A stretch of 64,000 nt of DNA from an uncultured bacterium. GTDB taxonomy: Bacteria; Cyanobacteriota; Vampirovibrionia; Gastranaerophilales; Gastranaerophilaceae. The position numbers and the translations under genes were made by a program. The notes under the pieces are model-generated. The model saw only the letters and a list, made by a program, of their open reading frames with translations. It was not told the DNA's origin and ran no database searches. Of the stretch, positions 1-8,000 are shown one piece after another; position 1 is the stretch's first letter, and each line of letters begins with the position of its first letter. Location: contig CASFXY010000003.1 of NCBI GenBank assembly GCA_949298805.1, positions 1 to 64,000 on the forward strand. The letters run 5' to 3'.

Positions 1-44
1 TAAAAGCAAAAAGTATACTTCAAGAATGGAGAAACTTACAATGA
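1..44 (+). CDS. C-terminal end of a probable HigB/RelE-type toxin (partial)
   Basis: A reading frame entering from the left edge (codons from base 3) reads KAKSILQEWRNLQ and stops at TGA 42-44. This TGA overlaps the ATG of the next gene at 41 in an ATGA arrangement. The basic helical tail with a KAK motif resembles the C-terminus of Gp49-like addiction-module killer proteins (HigB/RelE superfamily), which normally precede the antidote type encoded next. Only 13 codons are visible, so the family call rests mainly on the neighbour. The overlap suggests translational coupling of toxin and antitoxin. Confidence 0.5.
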   Translation, partial: KAKSILQEWRNLQ

Positions 45-346
45 AAGAATTAAAGCATACAATAGATTTAGAAAATTATATAGTTAACGACTTAAAAACC
101 GATGAAGATATTAAATTATATCTAAATACAAGTTTAAAAGATTATATTGAAGATGGTGATTTTAATTCTTTTTATAGAGCATTAGAAATTGCCATTAAAT
201 CAAGAAATTCAATTTCAGGTTTTGCAAAGAAAATTGGAATGTCCAGAACTCATTTATACAGTTTATTTAAAAATGAAAAAGAACCTAAATTTTCAACCAT
301 TGTAAAAATATTCCATGAATTAGGTTTTGAATTAGAAATTGCGTAA
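41..346 (+). CDS. Addiction-module antidote protein, HigA-like HTH
   Basis: This small protein of about 101 residues resembles the putative addiction-module antidote family. An N-terminal segment with a DIKLYLNTSLKDYIEDGD-type stretch is followed by an Xre-like helix-turn-helix, roughly residues 55-95, with the motif SGFAKKIGMSRTHLYSLF. Such proteins neutralise a HigB/RelE-type mRNA interferase and repress their own operon. An ATG at 26 also exists, but the ATG at 41 is preferred: it has GGAG nine bases upstream and overlaps the stop of the toxin remnant (ATGA). The toxin lies almost wholly outside the window. Family assignment is by sequence pattern only. Confidence 0.75.
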   Translation: MKELKHTIDLENYIVNDLKTDEDIKLYLNTSLKDYIEDGDFNSFYRALEIAIKSRNSISGFAKKIGMSRTHLYSLFKNEKEPKFSTIVKIFHELGFELEIA

Positions 347-448
347 ATATCCAAATCTTATTGATAATTTGGGGTATCTCAATTTACAAGTAAAAATAAA
401 TTGCACTTTATTGCACTGGGCTAAAACAGGCTTTGTGAGCAGGATAGA

Positions 449-467
449 CCCTGAAATAAATTCAGGG
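449..467. repeat. Short palindromic element, CCCTGAA-N5-TTCAGGG
   Basis: A perfect 7-bp inverted repeat with a 5-bp loop. Translated on the minus strand its surroundings give the peptide HPEFISGS, a string I associate with small dispersed repeats in many bacterial genomes. That the element is dispersed here is recollection and inference; only one copy is in this window. Confidence 0.45.
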
Positions 468-520
468 TGACAGAAAATTAGTGCAAAAGAATGCAAGAAA
501 AGAGTACTTGAGTGCAAAAA

Positions 521-660
521 AAGTCCCCTGTATCTCAATACTAAAAAACAGCCTCAATCGTGCTGTCTGTTTGATTTTTTATTAAATTTTAAGTCCCCTG
601 TATCTCAATACTAAAAAACAGCCTCAATCGTGCTGTCTGTTTGATTTTTTATTAAATTTT
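521..660. repeat. Perfect 70-bp tandem duplication
   Basis: Bases 521-590 and 591-660 are identical. Each unit contains an imperfect hairpin (ACAGC...GCTGT, flanked by AAACAG...CTGTTT) followed by a T-rich stretch, so a unit could act as a weak terminator for the toxin-antitoxin operon. The lack of any mismatch indicates a recent duplication or ongoing homogenisation. Confidence 0.9.
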
Positions 661-767
661 CTCTGTCTCAATGTCCCAGAAACCTATTAATTAAATTTTC
701 TCCGTCTCAATGTCCCAGAAACCTATTAGTCATGGAAACCTATTATCAATGTCCCAGAAACTTATTA
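651..767. repeat. 39-bp tandem repeat, two full copies and a partial third
   Basis: Copy one is 651-689 and copy two is 690-728; they differ at one base (T664 versus C703). The core TCAATGTCCCAGAAACCTATTA recurs with one change at 746-767. The first copy overlaps the last ten bases of the 70-bp duplication, so the two repeat systems are interlocked. Confidence 0.85.
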
Positions 768-817
768 GCATTAAAAAAGCAAGGTCCAAAACCCTTGCTA
801 TTATTATCTTTTAAATC

Positions 818-891
<74 letters not shown>

Positions 892-992
892 CCGCATATT
901 TAATTTTGCTCGCGCACCCTTGGGGTGCTTATACGACGAAATTTTAACTCCGACCGTGCTTTTAAATTATCACAGACAAATTTTAAAATCAA

Positions 993-2690
993 CTACATTT
1001 TTTGAGGTGCGCTAACCCCTATTAAGTCAAGTGTTTTGCCAAGAATTACGGTAAAACAATATACGATTGCCAATCTTTTCTTTGACAGTTCTTTATCATC
1101 AGACAAAACTCTTGAATAATTGTAAAAATGATGAAATGCTGTTGCAAGTTCTTGTGAATATTTGCACAATAAATACGGCGCTCTTAATTTTGCTGCAGCA
1201 TTAATTATTGCTTTTGATTCTTCAAGTTTTAAAATAAGCGCTTTTGCAGCTTCCTTTGAATCATGACTTTGATTTTCATCAAACAGGCTTTCTATATTTG
1301 TATCTTTTTTGATTTCCGATAGTTCTTCGGTACTAAATAATGCCGGTAATTCACTTTTATTTTCCGTATCAATTCTTTTTTCAGTGGCTTTTCTTAAAAT
1401 TGAACAAGCTCTGGCATGGGCATATTGCACATAAAATACGGGATTTTTATCACTTTGACTTTTTGCCAAATCAATATCAAAATCAATAGTTGTGTCAATT
1501 GAGCGCATTAACATCCAAAATCTTGTTGCATCAACCCCAACCTCATCAACTAATTCATCCAATGTGACCATTTTTTTGCGTTTACCCATACGCATTTGTT
1601 CACCATTTTGTATTATATTCACAAGTTGTCCCAAGAGCACTTCAAGACAAGAGCTGTCGTAGCCTAAAGCATCAATTGCAGCTTTCATTCTAGGAATATA
1701 GCCATGATGATCTGCACCCCATATATTAATTAAACGGGTAAAACCGCGCTCAAGCTTATTTTTATGGTAGGCGATGTCAGCCGTTAAATAAGTATTTGTG
1801 CCATCGGATTTTTTAAGAACTCTGTCTTGAGAATCTGTATAATCTGAACTCTTAAACCATATTGCGCCGTCTTTTTGATATAATTTGCCCTTTTTATCCA
1901 ATTCTGCGACACATTTTTCAACTTCATTATTTTTATATAGTGATAATTCCGAAAAAAAACAATCAAAATGAGTTCTGAATTTTTCCAAAAGTTCTTTTTG
2001 CAATCTCAACATGTCTGCTTTTGCAAAATCGGCGTAATTTTCCTTTTCGCCTGATTCGATGTATCTTTTTGCACAATCAATTAAATATTCTCCGGGGTAT
2101 AAATCATCTTCCCAGATTACTTTTTCACCTTTAAGTTCTTTAACCCTTAATTCAAGAGAGCGAGCAAGTTTATTAATTTGATTTCCTGCATCATTTATAT
2201 AGAATTCCTGATAAACGTCATATCCGCAAAAATTCATGATATTGGCAAGGGTACTACCCAATGCTGCCCATCTTCCATGTCCGATATGAAAAGGCCCTGT
2301 AGGATTGGCGCTTACATACTCAAGATTTACTTTTTCTCCATGCCCTATATTTGATGAGGCAAAAAACTCTTTTTTATCAAGTATTTCTTCTACAATAGAA
2401 TTTAGCAGTTCTTTTTCGAGTTTAAAATTGATAAAGCCTGCTGCGGTATTTATGCTAAAGCCTTTTGGATTGATATAACGAGCAATATTTTGTGCAATAA
2501 TTGGCGGTGCCATTTTGGCAAATCGTGCAAGTGAAGCCACATTTACCGCATAATCGCCAAATTGTGTATTTTTAGGGATTTCACATATTGGGTTGAAATT
2601 ATTCTCTTGCAATTCTCCCAACTGTTTTTCTTCTATTGCTTTATCAATTGCCCCATGCACTAATTGTGCAAAAAAATCTTTTTTCATCAT
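993..2690 (-). CDS. argS: Arginine--tRNA ligase
   Basis: Class I aminoacyl-tRNA synthetase that charges tRNA-Arg in the cytoplasm. The protein has 565 residues, normal for the family. It has an N-terminal tRNA-contact (Add-1) domain, the HIGH signature at about residues 135-138 within NPTGPFHIGHGRW, and an MGKRKK element in the KMSKS-loop region, as in many bacterial ArgRS. It ends in the typical DALR anticodon-binding domain with the closing string IGVSAPQKM. Two Met codons lie at the start (2690 and 2687). A TATAAT box ends 7 nt before 2690, so the mRNA is probably leaderless or nearly so, although AAAGG in that spacer could weakly serve the second ATG. Confidence 0.97.
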   Translation of the reverse strand: MMKKDFFAQLVHGAIDKAIEEKQLGELQENNFNPICEIPKNTQFGDYAVNVASLARFAKMAPPIIAQNIARYINPKGFSINTAAGFINFKLEKELLNSIVEEILDKKEFFASSNIGHGEKVNLEYVSANPTGPFHIGHGRWAALGSTLANIMNFCGYDVYQEFYINDAGNQINKLARSLELRVKELKGEKVIWEDDLYPGEYLIDCAKRYIESGEKENYADFAKADMLRLQKELLEKFRTHFDCFFSELSLYKNNEVEKCVAELDKKGKLYQKDGAIWFKSSDYTDSQDRVLKKSDGTNTYLTADIAYHKNKLERGFTRLINIWGADHHGYIPRMKAAIDALGYDSSCLEVLLGQLVNIIQNGEQMRMGKRKKMVTLDELVDEVGVDATRFWMLMRSIDTTIDFDIDLAKSQSDKNPVFYVQYAHARACSILRKATEKRIDTENKSELPALFSTEELSEIKKDTNIESLFDENQSHDSKEAAKALILKLEESKAIINAAAKLRAPYLLCKYSQELATAFHHFYNYSRVLSDDKELSKKRLAIVYCFTVILGKTLDLIGVSAPQKM

Positions 2691-2697
2691 ACCTTTG

Positions 2698-2703
2698 ATT
2701 ATA
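2698..2703 (-). promoter_or_regulatory. -10 box for argS, probable leaderless promoter
   Basis: TATAAT on the minus strand, 7 nt from the first ATG of argS. Transcription would begin at or next to the start codon. Confidence 0.55.
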
Positions 2704-2830
2704 TCAAAAAAATATTAGTATTTTTTTGTAAATATTTGTAAAGTGTAAATTGATTTGTAGCAATTTTTGACAAAAATTATTTTTTTAATAAAATAGATAA
2801 GCACACAAAATAAAGATATGGAAACTTGAC

Positions 2831-3043
2831 ATGTCAAGAATTAATGGAATAAACTGCAGCAATACTGTCGGGTTGGGCTTGAGTTTATATACTAAACGCA
2901 GTTATGAAGATAACTCTGAAATGTATATTGCAAGCAAACTTGATAATTTGTATAGGCAAGCTATTTCTAAAAATACAGGATTTTTAAGAAAAAGATCATT
3001 AAGACAATTGGTCGAAGGTAACTATCTGGATAAAGAAGCTTAA
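2831..3043 (+). CDS. Small hypothetical protein, 70 aa
   Basis: I do not recognise this protein. It is 70 residues, mostly polar, with a basic C-terminal half (FLRKRSLRQL) and no membrane segment. The N-terminus MSRINGI resembles the M-x-I-x-x-I starts of other lineage-specific proteins in this window. Only a weak GGA precedes the ATG, at about 8 nt. Its stop codon overlaps that of the convergent small gene at 3040-3282. It stands alone between argS and nifU. Confidence 0.5.
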   Translation: MSRINGINCSNTVGLGLSLYTKRSYEDNSEMYIASKLDNLYRQAISKNTGFLRKRSLRQLVEGNYLDKEA

Positions 3044-3282
3044 TTATTTTTATCGCTTATCTGTCGAAGAATTTTGTTTATTTCGCTAAATTTAGCGAAA
3101 GCGTTTTGTTGAGCGTTTTTTTGATGCAGGTTTTTAAATAATATTTTCGAGGCATTTTCAAACAAACTCCCCCCTCTGATTTCACCAGAAAGTTTGCCGG
3201 CTTTATTTTTCAGAAATTCAAGAGCTGCCTTTTGGGAATATATGTATTGTTGATAATTATTTTTATTTTTTGAATCCTGCAT
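3040..3282 (-). CDS. Small hypothetical protein, 80 aa
   Basis: Unrecognised 80-residue, highly polar, basic protein, probably helical (runs such as LEFLKNKAGKLSGE and FSEINKILRQIS). It converges on the 2831-3043 gene with overlapping stop codons. I see no Shine-Dalgarno before the ATG. Without homologues the call rests on length and clean spacing alone, so it may be spurious. Confidence 0.35.
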   Translation of the reverse strand: MQDSKNKNNYQQYIYSQKAALEFLKNKAGKLSGEIRGGSLFENASKILFKNLHQKNAQQNAFAKFSEINKILRQISDKNN

Positions 3283-3344
3283 ACATTTTTATTATGCATT
3301 ATTTTATATTTTTTTCGCCATATTTAAGTTGTATTTTTTGTGCA

Positions 3345-3353
3345 TGCTATAAT
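3345..3353 (+). promoter_or_regulatory. Extended -10 promoter for nifUS
   Basis: TGCTATAAT, an extended -10 (TG-N-TATAAT), with no clear -35. It predicts a leader of about 23 nt before nifU, which carries GGAG at 3368-3371. Confidence 0.5.
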
Positions 3354-3382
3354 ATTGTTGATTTTATGGAGATAAATAATAT

Positions 3383-4195
3383 ATGTGGGAATATTCGGAT
3401 AAAGTTAAAGAACATTATAAAAATCCAAAAAATGTCGGTTCTATTGAAAATGCTGATGCCATTGGTGAAGCGGGGGCTCTTGCTTGTGGTGATAAATTAA
3501 AAATTTATCTGAAAATTGATAACGGTATAATAACGGATGCCAAATTCCAAACTTTTGGTTGCGGTTCTGCAGTTGCTTCTTCAAGTATATTAACCGAAAT
3601 GATAATAGGAAAAAGTATTGATGAAGTGAGAAAAATTACCAACAAAGATATAGCAGATGAGCTCGACGGTTTGCCGCCCGAGAAAATGCACTGTTCGGTT
3701 ATGGGGCATGAAGCACTTGAGGATGCTCTTAAAAATTATTTTGGAGAAAATCAAACTCCGCACAACAATGATAATAAGGAAAAAATTATATGCAATTGTT
3801 TTGGTGTAAGTGAATCAGATATCATAAAAGCTATTAAAAACGGTGCCAAAACTTTAGACGAGATAAAAGAGATTAATTATGCCGGCGGCGGATGTGCGCG
3901 TTGCATTCCTAATATTAAAATGTTATTGGATAGGTATGTTAAAAAAGATACAGAAGTTAATTCTGTACAATTTATATTAAAGATAAATAAAGTTTTGGAA
4001 ACTGATGTTGCACATGAATTGGGAAAAGATTCGGGCGGAATAGAGCTTGTAAATGTAGAAGACAAAGATGTTTATGTAAAATTAACAGGCACATGCTCGT
4101 CATGCAAAAATGCTGCGCTTACTCTTAAAAATTTTGTTGAAAAACAGCTAAGAGAACATGTAGATGAACAAATCAATGTTATAGAGGTAAAATAA
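3383..4195 (+). CDS. nifU: NifU-type Fe-S cluster scaffold, three domains
   Basis: Scaffold on which sulfide from the adjacent desulfurase and iron are assembled into clusters. The 270-residue protein has the full NifU layout. An IscU-like domain (1-120) carries cluster ligands C35, C60 and C104. A central BFD-like [2Fe-2S] domain (135-185) has C137, C139, C171 and C174. A C-terminal NifU domain (195-265) has the CxxC pair C238/C241. nifS follows immediately (stop TAA then ATG, no gap). No nitrogenase gene is in the window, so the pair probably serves general Fe-S assembly, as in other anaerobes. Confidence 0.95.
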   Translation: MWEYSDKVKEHYKNPKNVGSIENADAIGEAGALACGDKLKIYLKIDNGIITDAKFQTFGCGSAVASSSILTEMIIGKSIDEVRKITNKDIADELDGLPPEKMHCSVMGHEALEDALKNYFGENQTPHNNDNKEKIICNCFGVSESDIIKAIKNGAKTLDEIKEINYAGGGCARCIPNIKMLLDRYVKKDTEVNSVQFILKINKVLETDVAHELGKDSGGIELVNVEDKDVYVKLTGTCSSCKNAALTLKNFVEKQLREHVDEQINVIEVK

Positions 4196-5380
4196 ATGAA
4201 TCTTATATATTTAGACAATAATGCTACAACAATGGTTGCGCCGGAGGTTGTCGATGCCATGCTTCCTTATTTTACGCAAGAATATGGAAATCCTTCAAGT
4301 ATATATGATTTAGCCCATGGTGCAAATGAGGCCGTTAAGATATCGAGAGAAAAAGTAGCTGATTTTTTGGGTGCTAATGAGCCAAAAGAGATAATTTTTA
4401 CCTCGTGCGGTTCTGAATCTGCAAATATGGCAATAAAAGGAGTTTTAGATGTAAATCGTAATAAAAAACACATTATAACAACGCGCGTAGAGCATCCATG
4501 TGTGCTTAATTTGTATAAGGATTTAGAAAAAAGAGGTTATCAGGTAAGTTGGATTGATGTGGATTCAAAAGGTGATTTAAATATCGGACAATTGCTTGAA
4601 CTTGTAACAAATGATACGGCCTTAGTGTCGGTTATGATGGCAAATAACGAAACGGGTACCATATATCCTGTTGATAAAATATCTGAAGCCGTAAAAATGC
4701 GTAACCCGGAAACAAAAGTTTTTGTAGACGGTGTTCAGGCGGCGGGTAAAATTCCGATTAATTTAAAGGATACAAAAATAGATTTGTTTGGAATTTCCGG
4801 ACATAAATTTCATGCGCCAAAGGGTGTTGGTGCGCTTTATGTCAAAAAAGGAACTATGCTAAGTCCGCTTGTGGTTGGTGGACATCAGGAAAAAGGTAAA
4901 CGTGCGGGAACAGAAAATGTACCTTATATTGTCGGCATGGCCTGTGCCGCTCAACTTGCAAAGGACAGCTTGAATGATGAATTAACCAGAGTTAAATCAC
5001 TTAGGGATAAACTCGAAAAAGGTATTTTATCGAATGTTAAAAATGCAGTGCTTAATTCAAAAAGTTCAAATAGGGTTCCAAATACTACTAATATAGGTTT
5101 TCAATATGTTGAAGGCGAATTGATACTCTTACACTTGAACGATGAAGGAATTTGCGCAAGTTCTGGTTCTGCTTGTACGTCTGGTTCGCTTGAACCGAGT
5201 CATGTGTTAAGAGCCCAAGGCGTACCCTTTACTTCGCTTCATGGAAGTATAAGATTTTCGCTAAGCAGATATACTACAGAAAGTGAGATTGATTATACAA
5301 TAGAGAAACTGCCTCTAATCATACAAAAACTTGTAAAAATATCTCCTTTTCAAAAAGAACTGAATGAAATATTTAAATAA
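4196..5380 (+). CDS. nifS: Cysteine desulfurase NifS
   Basis: PLP-dependent enzyme that removes sulfur from cysteine and passes it as persulfide to the NifU scaffold. It is 394 residues, class V aminotransferase fold. It starts with YLDNNATT, has the PLP lysine K204 in SGHKFHAPKG, and the active-site cysteine C327 in the loop ASSGSACTSGS; this short loop marks the NifS/IscS class rather than SufS. It directly abuts nifU, so the two form one operon. Its end overlaps the convergent bioY-like gene by 8 bp. Confidence 0.96.
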   Translation: MNLIYLDNNATTMVAPEVVDAMLPYFTQEYGNPSSIYDLAHGANEAVKISREKVADFLGANEPKEIIFTSCGSESANMAIKGVLDVNRNKKHIITTRVEHPCVLNLYKDLEKRGYQVSWIDVDSKGDLNIGQLLELVTNDTALVSVMMANNETGTIYPVDKISEAVKMRNPETKVFVDGVQAAGKIPINLKDTKIDLFGISGHKFHAPKGVGALYVKKGTMLSPLVVGGHQEKGKRAGTENVPYIVGMACAAQLAKDSLNDELTRVKSLRDKLEKGILSNVKNAVLNSKSSNRVPNTTNIGFQYVEGELILLHLNDEGICASSGSACTSGSLEPSHVLRAQGVPFTSLHGSIRFSLSRYTTESEIDYTIEKLPLIIQKLVKISPFQKELNEIFK

Positions 5381-6071
5381 CCTCTTTTTTTGCTGATTTT
5401 GCCAGATTTTTAACTATAGAACTTCTCATCGCAATCCATAAAATCATTTTTGCGGGTATTGCAAGCAGCAAGAATATAAATGAAATTACTATATCGTAAA
5501 AAGTTTTAATGCCCCCAAGAGAATGTATGGCGGATGATACATAAGAAAAACTTACGACTTTTAGCACTGCTAAAAGTACGCAATATAGCATGCCGCAAAT
5601 GTGTATTGTTAAAACACCTATTACTGTTGCAAGAAAAATTCCTTTAAGATTATAATTTTTCTCCAAAATTCTTCCTACCGGAATAACTGCAAAAATATAT
5701 CCTAAAATATAACCGAACAATCCGCTTTTAACGTAATCTAATCCTCCACCCAAGGCAAATACGGGCCATATAAAAAAACCTACAAGGAGATATAAAAGCA
5801 TTGTTAAAAATCCGAAAACAGGTCCCAATATTGCCGCAATAAATAGAACAACAGGAATTTGCGGTACATAAGGATTTGAGACATTTTTTAATATAAATTC
5901 TCCTGCTTCATCAAAAGAAGGTAATACATGTGAAACATTTATTTGTGTAAAAGTTGCAACAATTATTAAAAGCAAACATAACAGGCATACTACTATTGTG
6001 CCGATACTTAAAGGAATTTTTTCTCCTCTGTATATAAACTCGTAATATTGCTCTTTAAATCTTTTATTCAT
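5373..6071 (-). CDS. bioY: BioY-like biotin transporter substrate-binding (S) component
   Basis: Integral membrane protein of 232 residues with about six hydrophobic segments. The region near residues 70-125 (VPQIPVVLFIAAILGP, then a GLDYVKSGLFGYILGY-type stretch) matches the BioY pattern, the S component of energy-coupling-factor biotin uptake. It is somewhat longer than usual BioY (about 190-200 residues), with an N-terminal extension. No EcfA/EcfT gene is adjacent. It overlaps rimI upstream by 8 bp and is probably cotranscribed with it. A different ECF S component remains possible. Confidence 0.7.
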   Translation of the reverse strand: MNKRFKEQYYEFIYRGEKIPLSIGTIVVCLLCLLLIIVATFTQINVSHVLPSFDEAGEFILKNVSNPYVPQIPVVLFIAAILGPVFGFLTMLLYLLVGFFIWPVFALGGGLDYVKSGLFGYILGYIFAVIPVGRILEKNYNLKGIFLATVIGVLTIHICGMLYCVLLAVLKVVSFSYVSSAIHSLGGIKTFYDIVISFIFLLLAIPAKMILWIAMRSSIVKNLAKSAKKEVI

Positions 6072-6585
6072 GTAAAACTAATTCTCCGATTTTTTCTTTT
6101 AAAGCTTCGTAACGTTTCTTATAGTTTTCGCTAAATATATTCTCACTCCACATAATAAGGGCATCTTCATTGTTATTCTGGTAATATTTTTTTCTTAATC
6201 CCAAAGATTTAAACCCAAAACTCTCGTATAATTTTATTGCCCCTTCGTTTGAAACTCTTACTTCAAGAGTTAAATATTTTATTTTTTCCTTATAACATTC
6301 ATTTAGCGCATTTAAAAGCAATGCCTTTGCGGCACCTTTTCTTCTGAAGTCGGGATGTATTGCTAAATTTGTAATATGTGCTTCATCTATTATTTTCCAT
6401 AATCCCAAATAACCTGCCATTACTCCATTTTGATTATATGCGCAATTGTATGTTGATATTTGATTATCAATTTCAGCAACGAAAGACTCTCTACTCCAGT
6501 GATGTTTGCCGTATGCAAGTGCCTCAATTTGCATTACTTCATCGAGAGAATTTAGGGTCATTTTTTCTATTTTGAATTTATCCAT
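6064..6585 (-). CDS. rimI: Ribosomal protein S18 alanine N-acetyltransferase (GNAT)
   Basis: GNAT acetyltransferase of 173 residues. The acetyl-CoA-binding motif is RRKGAAKALL (about residues 81-90), preceded by the ITNLAIHPDF strand and followed by the EVRVSNEGAIKLYESFGF signature shared by RimI proteins. RimI acetylates the N-terminal alanine of ribosomal protein S18. A C-terminal extension of about 25 residues goes beyond the usual length. TAAAAT ends 6 nt before the ATG, with no Shine-Dalgarno, predicting a leaderless mRNA. The bioY-like gene overlaps its end. Confidence 0.82.
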   Translation of the reverse strand: MDKFKIEKMTLNSLDEVMQIEALAYGKHHWSRESFVAEIDNQISTYNCAYNQNGVMAGYLGLWKIIDEAHITNLAIHPDFRRKGAAKALLLNALNECYKEKIKYLTLEVRVSNEGAIKLYESFGFKSLGLRKKYYQNNNEDALIMWSENIFSENYKKRYEALKEKIGELVLHE

Positions 6586-6591
6586 AAAGTT

Positions 6592-6597
6592 ATTTTA
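6592..6597 (-). promoter_or_regulatory. -10 box for rimI, probable leaderless promoter
   Basis: TAAAAT on the minus strand with six bases (AACTTT) to the ATG of rimI and no ribosome-binding site between. Confidence 0.5.
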
Positions 6598-6647
6598 GCA
6601 CAACAAATTGGGCGCATGCAAAGCGCCTTATATTGCCTAAGATGTTT

Positions 6648-7097
6648 TTATAATTGTGCACTTATATAAAAAGGCGTGTGTTCAACATTAAGATTTTTAT
6701 CATCTAAAATACCGCGGTTTAATTGGGTATAAGATGTATCTTTTGAATTAAAACACTTCTTTAAAAAATCATAAGCAATTTTGGGATTGCAACTTTCGCC
6801 GCAAGTAAATAAGTCTACTGCTGCATATCCAAGCTCAGGCCAAGTATGTATTGCCAAATGGCTTTCAGATATTATAACCACACCCGATACGCCGTGTGGG
6901 GCAAAAAGGTGAAAACATTTGTTAACAATTGTAGCACCGCATTCAAGTGCAGCTTCCACCATATATTTTTCAACCAACTTTGGATTATTTAATACGTTAG
7001 GGTCACATTCAAAAAATTCAGCAAGTATGTGTCTGCCAAGATAGCGCGTGTGAGTTTTAAGTGTTTGCTCACGAGCTTCAAGAGTTGTTATCGCCAA
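6648..7097 (-). CDS. speD: S-adenosylmethionine decarboxylase proenzyme
   Basis: Makes decarboxylated SAM, the aminopropyl donor for spermidine. The 149-residue proenzyme is of the short bacterial class. Self-cleavage at E78-S79 in ISESHLAIHTWPE would give the pyruvoyl cofactor from S79; H84 and C99 (DLFTCGES) are the conserved processing/catalytic residues. The start is a TTG at 7097, eight bases after a perfect AGGAGG (7106-7111). An ATG between them (7100-7102) is out of frame and hits a stop after four codons. mtnA, which salvages the methylthioadenosine by-product, is also in this window. No spermidine synthase gene is adjacent. Confidence 0.95.
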   Translation of the reverse strand: MAITTLEAREQTLKTHTRYLGRHILAEFFECDPNVLNNPKLVEKYMVEAALECGATIVNKCFHLFAPHGVSGVVIISESHLAIHTWPELGYAAVDLFTCGESCNPKIAYDFLKKCFNSKDTSYTQLNRGILDDKNLNVEHTPFYISAQL

Positions 7098-7254
7098 TTC
7101 ATATTCCTCCTGATATTTTATGTACTATTTTATTATGCTAGATAATATTACAACATAAGAAAAAAACACACAAGTAATTTTTTTATTTACATATTTAAAT
7201 TTTATTTTAACATTCTTTTACAATTTTTTCTTATCCCATTAATCTATTTTGTAA

Positions 7255-7260
7255 TAAAAT
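7255..7260 (+). promoter_or_regulatory. -10 box for the response regulator, probable leaderless promoter
   Basis: TAAAAT followed by six bases (TTCTTT) and then ATG at 7267. No Shine-Dalgarno is possible in this spacer. Confidence 0.55.
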
Positions 7261-7266
7261 TTCTTT

Positions 7267-7998
7267 ATGAGTAAAATTCTTGTAATTGATGATGATCAAT
7301 CTATTTGTGAGCTGATTAAAGTAAATTTAGAGCTTGCGGGGCATAACTGTAAATATTGCACGGATCCGATAAAGGGTTATGCTTTAATTAAGCAGGAAAT
7401 GCCCGACCTTTTGATTTTGGATGTTATGATGGGTGAAATTGACGGATATTCTCTTGCTCTTAAAATAAGACAAAATGAAAATACAAAAAATATTCCCATA
7501 ATTATGTTAACAGCCTTAGGCGAACTTCAAGATAAGCTTAAGGGTTTTAATTCAGGTGTGGATGATTATTTGACAAAGCCTTTTGAAACGGAAGAACTAA
7601 AGGCTCGAGTACTTGCTTTATTGAATCGTTCCGGTCTGATTGCTCAATCATTAAGGTATAAGGAAGTTTTGACCCTTGGTGATATTACCTTGATTCCTGA
7701 AAGCTACAGTGTAAAAATATTGGATAACAGTACAAAATTAACACCGATTGAGTTTGAGATTTTGAATGTTTTAATGCAACATCATGACGAAATGGTTTCT
7801 TCAAAAGTCCTTTTAAAGGAGGTTTGGGGTTATCAGGGTGATGAAGATATAGATACAATAAGAGTACACATAAGACATCTTCGCTCAAAAATCGATAAAA
7901 TTTCTGATGTTAAAAATAAATACATTGAGACAATATACGGAGGGGGATACAGATTAATCCCTACAGGCGTAAAATCTAAAAATAAAACGAACGGATAG
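7267..7998 (+). CDS. OmpR/PhoB-family response regulator
   Basis: Two-domain transcription factor of 243 residues. The receiver domain (1-120) has the acidic pocket D8-D10, the phospho-acceptor D52 in LLILDVMMG, the switch threonine in IIMLTALGE and the lysine in DDYLTKPF. A winged-helix DNA-binding domain follows (about 135-235), with TPIEFEILNVLMQH and the recognition-helix region DTIRVHIRHLRSKID, ending in the wing GGGYRL. No histidine kinase is next to it, so its partner is unknown. The Ctp protease gene follows after 2 bp, so the two are likely cotranscribed. Confidence 0.93.
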   Translation: MSKILVIDDDQSICELIKVNLELAGHNCKYCTDPIKGYALIKQEMPDLLILDVMMGEIDGYSLALKIRQNENTKNIPIIMLTALGELQDKLKGFNSGVDDYLTKPFETEELKARVLALLNRSGLIAQSLRYKEVLTLGDITLIPESYSVKILDNSTKLTPIEFEILNVLMQHHDEMVSSKVLLKEVWGYQGDEDIDTIRVHIRHLRSKIDKISDVKNKYIETIYGGGYRLIPTGVKSKNKTNG

Positions 7999-8000
7999 AA

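Larger units (their letters stand above)
347..817. other. Gene-free repeat-rich stretch
   Basis: No convincing gene lies here. The stretch holds a 19-bp palindromic element (449-467), a perfect 70-bp tandem duplication (521-660) and a 39-bp near-perfect tandem repeat (651-728) with a further partial copy (746-767). A 68-codon open frame on the minus strand (332-538) is only the translation of the palindromic element and its flanks. Such repeats downstream of a toxin-antitoxin pair fit a plastic accessory site. Confidence 0.6.

Noticed and set aside
332-538. 68-codon minus-strand ORF containing HPEFISGS
   Set aside because: It is the translation of a palindromic repeat and its flanks, with no ribosome-binding site and no domain.
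914-928. GCACCC-TTG-GGGTGC hairpin as the argS terminator
   Set aside because: The stem is only 6 bp and no T run follows on the minus strand; support is too weak.
3383-5380. Nitrogen fixation locus
   Set aside because: nifU and nifS alone serve general Fe-S assembly in many anaerobes, and no nitrogenase gene is in the window.
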